Below are positions 1-6,189 of a stretch of DNA of 15,280 bases, piece by piece. Each line of letters opens with the position of its first letter. Within the stretch, counting starts at the first letter, position 1. The DNA is from Campylobacterales bacterium (GTDB lineage Bacteria; Campylobacterota; Campylobacteria; Campylobacterales; SZUA-545). The notes beneath the pieces are model-generated. The model was not told the DNA's origin. It searched no databases and saw nothing but the letters and a program-made list of their open reading frames with translations. The translations under genes were made by a program, and so were the position numbers. The DNA is taken from the NCBI GenBank assembly GCA_025800305.1, contig JAOXRY010000291.1, forward strand, positions 1-15,280. The letters are read 5' to 3'.

Positions 1-1100
1 CTTGGAACAAACTTGTGCTCCATTGTTGTACCAACGATTTTCTTGATTCTTTGTAATTCTCTAAACTCCATTGGAGTAACAAGAGTGATTGCAAGTCCAG
101 TTTTTCCAGCCCTTCCTGTACGTCCTATTCTATGAACATAACTTTCTGGATCAAAAGGAATGTGATAGTTAAATACGTGAGTTACACCTTGGATATCAAG
201 ACCTCTTGCTGCAACGTCTGTAGCTACTAACGTATCAACAGCACCTTTTTTAAATGCTCTAATTGCATCTTCTCTAGATCTTTGATCCATATCACCATGA
301 AGAGCTTTTGCCATATAACCTTTTGCTGTTAGATTATGAGCTAAATCATCAGCTTCTCTTTTCATTCGACAGAAAATAATACTTTTTTCTGGATCATAAT
401 AGTTCATAAGTCTAATTACAGCATCGATTCTCTCTTTTTCTTCAACAACATAATACTCTTGAGAGATATTTTTATTTGTTGTTTCTCTCTCAGTAATTTG
501 AATATATTCTGGATTTTTTAGAATTTTTGCTGATAGCCTCTTAATTGGTTCAGGCATAGTTGCTGAAAAAAGTAGTGTTTGTCTTTTCTCAGGAAGATGG
601 GAAAAGATTTTATTAATATCTTCTAAGAATCCCATATCAAGCATCTCATCCGCTTCATCCAAAACAACGTAGTTAGGATCAATCTCGATTCTTCCACTTT
701 CTAATAGATCTAAAAGTCTACCAGGAGTAGCAACAATGATACTTGCTCCTCTTTTAATTTGGTCAATTTGTCTTGAGTAAGACTGTCCACCATAGATTGT
801 CACAGTTCTAACACCTGCAAATCGTCCAAGCTTGTAAAGCTCATCACTTACTTGCATTGCAAGTTCTCTTGTTGGTGTGATTACAAGAACATCAGCCTTG
901 TTATCTGTTTCCATCATTGACATAATAGGAAGACCAAAAGCAGCTGTTTTCCCCGTTCCTGTGTGAGCTTGTGCAACAACATCTACACCTCTTAATACTG
1001 TAGGGATTGCTTGTTGCTGAATTGGACTTGCTTCTTTAAAACCAGCCTCTTTCACACCTTTTAAAACTTCACTTGAAAGTTCAAATTCTTCAAAATTCAT
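1..1100 (-). CDS. DEAD-box ATP-dependent RNA helicase (3' end cut by window edge)
   Basis: The frame opens at an ATG (complement of 1098-1100) and stays open to the left edge, giving 366 residues with no stop, so the C-terminus is missing. All helicase motifs are visible in order: a Q-motif (F21 to Q28, around SPIQQQAIP), motif I AHTGTGKT (45-52), motif Ia PTRELA (76-81), motif Ib TPGR (125-128), motif II DEAD (148-151), motif III SAT (179-181), then motif V ARGLD and motif VI HRIGRTGRAG near residue 321. Both RecA-like domains are therefore nearly complete. The family unwinds short RNA duplexes using ATP and acts in ribosome assembly, mRNA decay and cold adaptation. Which subfamily (DeaD, RhlE or CshA-like) depends on the missing C-terminal tail, so no symbol is given. 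It is divergent from ribH; a weak AAGG about 10 bases before the ATG could be its ribosome-binding site. Confidence 0.95.
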   Translation of the reverse strand, partial: MNFEEFELSSEVLKGVKEAGFKEASPIQQQAIPTVLRGVDVVAQAHTGTGKTAAFGLPIMSMMETDNKADVLVITPTRELAMQVSDELYKLGRFAGVRTVTIYGGQSYSRQIDQIKRGASIIVATPGRLLDLLESGRIEIDPNYVVLDEADEMLDMGFLEDINKIFSHLPEKRQTLLFSATMPEPIKRLSAKILKNPEYIQITERETTNKNISQEYYVVEEKERIDAVIRLMNYYDPEKSIIFCRMKREADDLAHNLTAKGYMAKALHGDMDQRSREDAIRAFKKGAVDTLVATDVAARGLDIQGVTHVFNYHIPFDPESYVHRIGRTGRAGKTGLAITLVTPMEFRELQRIKKIVGTTMEHKFVP

Positions 1101-1244
1101 ATATTTTTTGCCTTAGTTTATTAAATGTTTTCATTCTATTTTATATTTTAAATTCATGGATTAAATATCGTAAGAAGTGAATACTTCTATATTGTAGCAT
1201 AATTTTGATATTATTATAAAAAATTAAGATAAGGTACGCGAATT
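1101..1244. promoter_or_regulatory. Divergent promoter region between the helicase gene and ribH
   Basis: These 144 bases contain no gene and are very AT-rich. On the minus strand a TATAAA (complement of 1140-1145) is a candidate -10 for the helicase gene. On the plus strand AT-rich -10-like sequences such as TATTAT (1209-1214) lie about 30 bases before ribH, followed by a weak AAGG at 1231-1234. The palindrome at 1173-1188 sits between the two putative promoters. Exact promoter positions are inferred from loose matches only. Confidence 0.45.
1173..1188. repeat. 16-bp inverted repeat (candidate operator)
   Basis: AGAAGT (1173-1178), a GAAT spacer and ACTTCT (1183-1188) form a perfect 6-bp inverted repeat. 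It is the most symmetrical sequence in this divergent intergenic region and lies about 20-35 bases upstream of the likely ribH -10. There is no T-tract, so it is not a terminator. A dimeric regulator site is one possibility; chance in AT-rich DNA is another. Confidence 0.35.
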
Positions 1245-1709
1245 ATGTTAATCGAAGGAAAACTTAATTTAACAGGCAACGAGAAGGTTGCTGTTATTAA
1301 TGGAAGATTTAATCATATTGTTACAGATAGATTAGTAGAAGGTGCAAAAGATAGTTTTGAAAGACATGGTGGAAATCCAGAAAATTTAGATGTTGTTTTA
1401 GTTCCAGGTGCTTTTGAAATCCCAATGGCTTTAAAACAAGTTTTAGCTACAGGTAAATATGATGGTGTTATCTGTGTTGGTGCTGTTATTAGAGGTGCTA
1501 CTCCTCATTTTGATTATATCTCAGCAGAAGCTACAAAAGGGATTGCATCAGTAACACTTGATACAAATACTCCTGTAACTTATGGACTTTTAACAACAGA
1601 CACGATTGAACAAGCGATTGAAAGATCTGGAAGTAAAGTTGGAAACAAAGGTTTTGAGGCTATGACTGGTCTTATTGAGATGATGAACTTATACAAAGAA
1701 ATTAAATAA
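1245..1709 (+). CDS. ribH: 6,7-dimethyl-8-ribityllumazine synthase
   Basis: The 154-residue product has the normal length for RibH. This enzyme condenses 5-amino-6-ribitylamino-uracil with 3,4-dihydroxy-2-butanone 4-phosphate in the penultimate step of riboflavin synthesis, in the cytoplasm. Visible family motifs are GRFNHIVTDRL (20-30), PGAFEIP (54-60), the phosphate and active-site segment GAVIRGATPHFDYI (79-92) with the catalytic histidine at His88, and the C-terminal block PVTYGLLTTDTIEQA followed by KVGNKGFEA. The ATG at 1245 is preceded by a weak AAGG. nusB begins two bases after its stop, so the two genes are co-transcribed and possibly translationally coupled. The order ribH-nusB-pyrF is also known from Campylobacter. 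Confidence 0.97.
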   Translation: MLIEGKLNLTGNEKVAVINGRFNHIVTDRLVEGAKDSFERHGGNPENLDVVLVPGAFEIPMALKQVLATGKYDGVICVGAVIRGATPHFDYISAEATKGIASVTLDTNTPVTYGLLTTDTIEQAIERSGSKVGNKGFEAMTGLIEMMNLYKEIK

Positions 1710-1710
1710 A

Positions 1711-2112
1711 TTGGCAACACGACAACAAGCAAGGACAGCAGTAGTGGGGCTACTGTACGCCCACCAAATGGGTAATGAAAAAGTTTTTAATAATCCTGAT
1801 GATTTTCTTTTAAAAGAGAAGATCAAAGGAAAACAAAATGAGTTTGCCAAGTCTTTACTAGCAGGTATTGAAAAAGAGACGGAAGCTATTGATGAAAAGA
1901 TAAAAGCAAACCTTACAAACTGGGATTTTGAAAAAATCGGTCAAGTTGAAAAAGCGATTTTAAGACTTGCTACTTATGAGCTTATATACTCAGATCTAGA
2001 TAACGCTGTTATAATCAATGAAGCTTTAGAGATTACAAAAAAGCTTGCTGATCCAACAGCTCCATCGTTTATTAATGGAATTTTAGACTCTATTGTAAAA
2101 GGGAAGAAATAG
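1711..2112 (+). CDS. nusB: Transcription antitermination factor NusB
   Basis: This 133-residue protein has the all-helical NusB pattern: an arginine-rich N-terminus (ATRQQARTAVVGLLYAHQ) that in the family helps bind boxA RNA, and the conserved C-terminal part with RLATYEL, a VIINEALEI helix and FINGILDSI. NusB pairs with S10 (NusE) in rRNA antitermination complexes. The start is TTG at 1711, two bases after the ribH stop. No in-frame ATG precedes the conserved N-terminal motif and only a weak AAAGAA lies upstream, which suggests translational coupling to ribH. The stop at 2110-2112 overlaps the first hairpin of the structured leader described next. Confidence 0.93.
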   Translation: MATRQQARTAVVGLLYAHQMGNEKVFNNPDDFLLKEKIKGKQNEFAKSLLAGIEKETEAIDEKIKANLTNWDFEKIGQVEKAILRLATYELIYSDLDNAVIINEALEITKKLADPTAPSFINGILDSIVKGKK

Positions 2113-2200
2113 TGATTTCAAAAATCACTGAGCAACTAGTTGCGTGGGCACTCTGCCAAAGAGTCCCTTTCTGTAGCTTTGCTCAGAAAGGGAGTAAATA
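2111..2200 (+). promoter_or_regulatory. Structured GC-rich leader between nusB and pyrF (candidate RNA switch or small interspersed repeat)
   Basis: This 88-base gap (element counted from the nusB stop) is packed with complementary segments. They are: AGTGATTT/AAATCACT (2111-2118/2122-2129); the palindrome GCAACTAGTTGC (2132-2143); GGGCACTCT/AGAGTCCC with one bulged base (2146-2154/2160-2167); CCCTTTCTG/CAGAAAGGG (2165-2173/2184-2192); and a long-range CTGAGCAA/TTGCTCAG (2128-2135/2179-2186). Bases 2128-2194 are about 52% G+C in a surrounding of roughly one third. The CCCTTTCTG/CAGAAAGGG hairpin hides the pyrF ribosome-binding site GGGAG (2190-2194), while the long-range pair competes with it and leaves that site free. 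No T-tract follows, so it is not an intrinsic terminator. It does not match a riboswitch class I can name. Confidence 0.55.
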
Positions 2201-2887
2201 ATGGTTCTTTGTGTTGCATTGGATAGACCATCTTTTGAAGATAATTTAGCATTAGCTAATGAATTAAAAGATTTAGATATATGGATTAAAGTTGGCTTTA
2301 GAAGTTTTCTACAAGGTGGAATAAAACTAATTGAAGATCTTAAAAAGAATGAGAAACACAATATCTTTCTAGATCTGAAACTCTACGATATCCCTAACAC
2401 AATGGCAGACGGTGCAGAAGAGATAGGAAAAATGGGTGTTGATATGTTTAATATCCACGCAAGTGCTGGTGAAACTGCGATGAAAACAGTGATGGAGAGA
2501 GTTTCAAAGTTTGAGAGTAGACCTCTTGTTTTAGCTGTCACTGCACTTACAAGCTTTGATGGTGATAGTTTTAATGCTGTTTATAATACAGATCTTGAGA
2601 CAAAAGCAACACAATTTGCAAAAGATGCGCACAGTTCTGGGTTAGATGGTGTGGTTTGTTCGGTGTATGAATCTTTAAAAATCAAAGAAAATACAAGCAG
2701 TGATTTTCAAACTCTAACTCCAGGAATTCGACCAGCTGGTGCCAGTCTTGATGATCAAAAAAGAGTAGCTACTCCAAATGTTGCTATGGACAATAGGGTT
2801 GACTACATTGTAGTCGGTAGACCAATTTACAAAGCAGATAACCCAGTAGCGGTTACAGAAGAGATCTTAAACTCAATTGCTGACTAA
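2201..2887 (+). CDS. pyrF: Orotidine 5'-phosphate decarboxylase
   Basis: The 228-residue product is a standard-length OMP decarboxylase, which converts OMP to UMP in the last step of de novo pyrimidine synthesis. The catalytic residues are in place: Asp8 in VALDRP, Lys30 in IKVG, and the DxKxxD signature Asp58-Lys60-Asp63 in FLDLKLYDIPNT. Phosphate-binding segments TPGIRP and VVGRPI lie near the C-terminus. The ATG at 2201 has a good GGGAG six bases upstream, which is part of the hairpin in the preceding leader. The downstream permease gene overlaps its last 11 bases. It is the third gene of the ribH-nusB-pyrF group. Confidence 0.97.
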   Translation: MVLCVALDRPSFEDNLALANELKDLDIWIKVGFRSFLQGGIKLIEDLKKNEKHNIFLDLKLYDIPNTMADGAEEIGKMGVDMFNIHASAGETAMKTVMERVSKFESRPLVLAVTALTSFDGDSFNAVYNTDLETKATQFAKDAHSSGLDGVVCSVYESLKIKENTSSDFQTLTPGIRPAGASLDDQKRVATPNVAMDNRVDYIVVGRPIYKADNPVAVTEEILNSIAD

Positions 2888-3896
2888 TACAATTAAATTA
2901 ACTAAACTCCAACAATATTTGATTTCAAATTTTGGAGGAGTTTTCTTCCCGATATTTTTCTCTTTTTATACTATTGCTTCGATTCTAATTTTTTTACAGA
3001 TCTCTGCAAAAACTACAATTATAAAAATGAGTTTTTTTGAGATGATACAGTTTTATTTTTTCTCTGTTCCCGAGATCTTACTTTATACCTTTCCTATCAC
3101 TTTTTTTGTTTCTGCCATTATTACTTTGGCAAAGATGTCTTTTGATTTGGAGCTTATTGTTGTTTTTACCCTTCAAGCAACAGTCAAAGAGATCTTAAAG
3201 CCTTTTATATATCTTGCCATTTTAGTTTCTGTTACAACACTTATTATGGGTTTCTGGATTAAACCTCAAACCCTTTATAAAACAAAAGAGTTCATCTATC
3301 TCAAACAAAAAAATGCACAAGTAAATATTAAACCAAGTGAGTTTGGGCAAAACTTTGGAAGTTGGCTTTTATTTGTTAAAGATAAAAAAGATGAGAGAGA
3401 CTTTAAAGATATTGTTCTTCTGTCAATAGATCCAAACAACAAAACTTTTATAAGTGCTGGAGAAGCCAATTTTTTAAATAGTGATGGAGAGTTTAGACTT
3501 AAGCTAAAAGAGGGAAATGCTTACAACTTTTTAGATGATGAGATTGAACAAATACAATTTCAAGATATGAGTCTAAATGAGAGCCCTAGTATAGATGGAT
3601 TAAAATTTCCAGGGGTTATTGAGTATTGGAAAGATACAAGTCCTTTTAAGATTGCTTTTACCTTTCTTACAGCCATCTTTCCTTTGTTATCCATACTTAT
3701 GATAATATCTCTTGGTATTTTTAATCCAAGGTATGAAAAAAATAGATCTGTACCCTACTCTATTACAGCTATTTTGATCTACTTTGTTTTGGCAGAAAAT
3801 TTCGCAAAAACATATGAGATGGCAGCAATCATACCAATTGTTTGGCTTGGTGTTTCATATGGACTTTACTATTTTAGAATTAGGAAGATTTATTGA
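2877..3896 (+). CDS. LptF/LptG family permease (lipopolysaccharide export)
   Basis: The 339-residue protein has the YjgP/YjgQ layout. Three N-terminal membrane helices (about 19-38, 60-88, 105-127) are followed by a soluble, probably periplasmic, beta-rich domain (about 128-255) and three C-terminal helices (about 262-283, 291-309, 315-334). In the family, LptF and LptG pair with the LptB ATPase to extract LPS from the inner membrane and pass it to LptC and LptA. The sequence alone does not say whether this is LptF or LptG, so no symbol is given. The start is TTG at 2877, overlapping the pyrF end by 11 bases, with GAAGAGA upstream. The four-base TTGA overlap with the phosphatase gene downstream implies coupled translation. 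Its neighbours suggest a shared role in lipid A biology. Confidence 0.87.
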   Translation: MLTNTIKLTKLQQYLISNFGGVFFPIFFSFYTIASILIFLQISAKTTIIKMSFFEMIQFYFFSVPEILLYTFPITFFVSAIITLAKMSFDLELIVVFTLQATVKEILKPFIYLAILVSVTTLIMGFWIKPQTLYKTKEFIYLKQKNAQVNIKPSEFGQNFGSWLLFVKDKKDERDFKDIVLLSIDPNNKTFISAGEANFLNSDGEFRLKLKEGNAYNFLDDEIEQIQFQDMSLNESPSIDGLKFPGVIEYWKDTSPFKIAFTFLTAIFPLLSILMIISLGIFNPRYEKNRSVPYSITAILIYFVLAENFAKTYEMAAIIPIVWLGVSYGLYYFRIRKIY

Positions 3897-4558
3897 TTTA
3901 CGGTTTACGATACATTGAACTTTTAATATTTTTTATTTTGGCTCTATTCTTTTTCTTTTTTTATGAAATTGATATCTATGTTGCTTCTTTATTTTTCAAA
4001 GAGGGAAGCTTTTATCTAAAAGATTCACTATTTGCAAGTTTTATGTACAACTATGTTGAAAAAATCACTCTAACTGTAGGTATTTTAATTCTTATTGGTT
4101 TAGGAATAGCTTACTTTAAAGAGAAACTATTTGGATTTTATAAAAAAGACTTTTTATTTATTGTAACTTCAATTTTAGTTGGACCACTTCTTATTGTTAA
4201 TCTTATTTTAAAAGAATTTATAGGAAGACCTCGTCCAAGACATTTAGAGATTTTTGGAGGAGACGGACAATTTCACCGTGCTTTTGACATAACTGCCAAC
4301 TACTGCAGTTCAAATTGTTCTTTTGTTTGTGGCCACTGTAGTGCAGGATTTATTTTTATTGTTTTTGCATTTTTATTCACTGGGACTAAAAGAAAGATTG
4401 TCTTCTCTGTTGCTTTTCTCTATGGAGTTTTGGCTTCACTAGGAAGAATAATCCAAGGAGGTCATTTTTTAAGTGACGCTGTTTTCTCTTTCATCTTTAT
4501 CTATATGTCAGTCAAGGTTGTCCATTATCTATTTTATGGTGAAGAGATAAAAAACTAA
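3893..4558 (+). CDS. PAP2-family membrane phosphatase, probably lipid A phosphatase (LpxE-like)
   Basis: The 221-residue polytopic protein carries the three PAP2 signature motifs. Motif 1 is K107-x6-R114-P115 (KEFIGRPRP), motif 2 is a VCGHCSAG block with Cys146-Gly147-His148, and motif 3 is R185-x5-H191-x3-D195 (GRIIQGGHFLSD). The invariant Lys, Arg, both His and Asp are present; motif 2 has Cys where the classical PSGH has Ser. The family removes phosphate from lipid phosphates at the periplasmic face. Because eptA follows, a lipid A 1-phosphatase role is likely: in Helicobacter pylori LpxE creates the site that EptA then modifies. The start is TTG at 3893, overlapping the upstream stop as TTGA, with AGGAAG about six bases before it. 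Alternatives are a phosphatidylglycerophosphate or undecaprenyl-pyrophosphate phosphatase. Confidence 0.82.
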   Translation: MIYGLRYIELLIFFILALFFFFFYEIDIYVASLFFKEGSFYLKDSLFASFMYNYVEKITLTVGILILIGLGIAYFKEKLFGFYKKDFLFIVTSILVGPLLIVNLILKEFIGRPRPRHLEIFGGDGQFHRAFDITANYCSSNCSFVCGHCSAGFIFIVFAFLFTGTKRKIVFSVAFLYGVLASLGRIIQGGHFLSDAVFSFIFIYMSVKVVHYLFYGEEIKN

Positions 4559-4579
4559 CTTACTATTTTAAGTCAAAAC

Positions 4580-4626
4580 AAATAATAGTTAAAGTATTAT
4601 TTCAACCTTTCAATATCATATATAAC
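4580..4626 (+). promoter_or_regulatory. AT-only hairpin and possible promoter upstream of eptA
   Basis: The 88-base gap before eptA holds a perfect 8-bp inverted repeat, AAATAATA (4580-4587) and TATTATTT (4595-4602), with a seven-base loop. A TATAAC (4621-4626) downstream is a fair -10 candidate and would give a transcript with only about 14 untranslated bases, starting close to the GAAGG ribosome-binding site. The hairpin lacks G or C pairs and is therefore a poor terminator; an operator is possible. eptA may thus have its own promoter besides read-through. Confidence 0.35.
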
Positions 4627-4646
4627 ATACAGTGAAGGTCACTACA

Positions 4647-6188
4647 TTGAACTATTTTAAAAACTTTTTTACTAAAAAGATCCAAGTTCCTTATGGAAAA
4701 TTTATTGTCTATTTTGGAACAATACATTATATTATCCACAATCTAATCAACTACGACAAGCTGACTAAATGGTTCTACATTGGAGGAACTGAATTTGATC
4801 TTGTAGGTTTTGTAGCATATCTAGTTTTAGGACTTGCTCTTTTTCTTTTCGTATATGCACTTATTGCCCATAGATATACAACAAAACCAGTAACAATTTT
4901 TCTAATCATTGCCAGTTCTGCTTCAACTTATTTTATTGCTAAATATAATGTTGCAGTTGATAATACAATGCTTTTAAATATGGTTTATACCGATACTACA
5001 GAGGTTGGTTCTTTACTTTCAAGACATATGATTATCTATTGTGTTTTTCTTATTTTAATTCCTTTGATTCTTCTGTATAAAATAGAAATTATATTTGATA
5101 GACCACTAAGACATACTCTAACATCTTTAGGAATTGCTACAATAGCTTTTGTTATATCTTTTGTTTCTTTGTACTCTACCTTTAATAATATCCATAGGGC
5201 TGGCAATGCTTCTGATAGATATATTCTTTACTCTCTTGTTCCTGATAATTATTTAGGTGCAATTTTAGATATTGCAGAAGAAAAAATAGCTCCACTTTAC
5301 CAAGGAGAAACAGTTGTTGAGTATGAGGCTAAAACAACTAAAGAAGAAGATCTAATTGTTGTTCTAGCTATTGGTGAATCTTTAAGACAGAAAAATATGA
5401 ATTTATATGGTTATACAAGAGTTGAAACCACACCGAAGTTGAATAAACAAAAAGATCTCTATGCTCTTAATGGTATTGCTCTTGTAGGTTCAACAATCCT
5501 AGCTCTTCCAAAGATCTTAGAAAAAGAAGAAATTAAACTTGTCAATCTTACAAGAAAAGCTAAAGTAAAATCAAACTGTTTTGTCCACTTCACTCTTTAT
5601 AACAACTGTCCAGGGGAGATAGATACAAAAGATACGTGTACAAAAGAAGATTGTTTTGATGGAGATGTAATACCACCAATGAAAAAACACCTTGACAATT
5701 ATAAAGGTGGCTATGAACTAGTTGTTCTACATATGGGTGGAGGAAGTCATGGTCCAATATATAGTGACAGACATCCTAAATCTTATCAAAAGTACAAACC
5801 AATGTGTTTTGATGCTGATGTATTAAATAAATGTACCCAAGAAGAGCTATACAACTCTTATGACAACTCAATTTTATACACTGATGATATCTTAAATGAA
5901 ACCATTGAATACTTAGATAATTTAGGAAAGCCATATGTATTTATCTTCACATCAGATCATGGTGAATCATTAGGGGAAGAGGGAAGAATTTTCCATGGTA
6001 TGCCTCCTGGTATGTCCCTTCCAAAAGAACAAGCACAAGTTCCCCTTCTTGTTAAGTCATCGATTCCTTTAAAAATTATAAAAAGAGAGAAATATCCACA
6101 ACCAGATATCTACGATACTATTTTAGATCTCTTCTCTATTGAGTCTACCCTTCACGATAAAAAAGGAAGTTTTTTAAAAAAACCTTAG
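4647..6188 (+). CDS. eptA: Phosphoethanolamine transferase (EptA family)
   Basis: With the start used here the protein has 513 residues. It has an N-terminal membrane region of about five helices (roughly residues 15-180), then a periplasmic sulfatase-like domain. Probable metal and nucleophile residues, by comparison with Neisseria EptA, are Glu244 in GES, Thr283 in VGST, Asp338 in CFDGD and Asp437-His438 in SDHGES; SHGP and FHGMP blocks are also present. The family moves phosphoethanolamine from phosphatidylethanolamine to lipid A, and in this phylum sometimes to flagellar rod or core sugars. I chose TTG 4647 because GAAGG (4634-4638) lies eight bases upstream; an in-frame GTG at 4632 has no ribosome-binding site. 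Several cysteines in the periplasmic domain could form the disulfides seen in the family. It follows the LpxE-like gene, as in Helicobacter pylori, and ends one base from the convergent flgK stop. Confidence 0.92.
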   Translation: MNYFKNFFTKKIQVPYGKFIVYFGTIHYIIHNLINYDKLTKWFYIGGTEFDLVGFVAYLVLGLALFLFVYALIAHRYTTKPVTIFLIIASSASTYFIAKYNVAVDNTMLLNMVYTDTTEVGSLLSRHMIIYCVFLILIPLILLYKIEIIFDRPLRHTLTSLGIATIAFVISFVSLYSTFNNIHRAGNASDRYILYSLVPDNYLGAILDIAEEKIAPLYQGETVVEYEAKTTKEEDLIVVLAIGESLRQKNMNLYGYTRVETTPKLNKQKDLYALNGIALVGSTILALPKILEKEEIKLVNLTRKAKVKSNCFVHFTLYNNCPGEIDTKDTCTKEDCFDGDVIPPMKKHLDNYKGGYELVVLHMGGGSHGPIYSDRHPKSYQKYKPMCFDADVLNKCTQEELYNSYDNSILYTDDILNETIEYLDNLGKPYVFIFTSDHGESLGEEGRIFHGMPPGMSLPKEQAQVPLLVKSSIPLKIIKREKYPQPDIYDTILDLFSIESTLHDKKGSFLKKP

Positions 6189-6189
6189 A

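Noticed and set aside
2125..2361. Minus-strand 78-codon open frame across the nusB-pyrF leader
   Set aside because: It runs through the self-complementary leader and the first part of pyrF on the opposite strand, has no ribosome-binding site and no recognisable domain.
4632..4646. GTG at 4632 as the eptA start
   Set aside because: No ribosome-binding site precedes it and it falls at the likely transcription start, whereas TTG 4647 has GAAGG at the proper distance.
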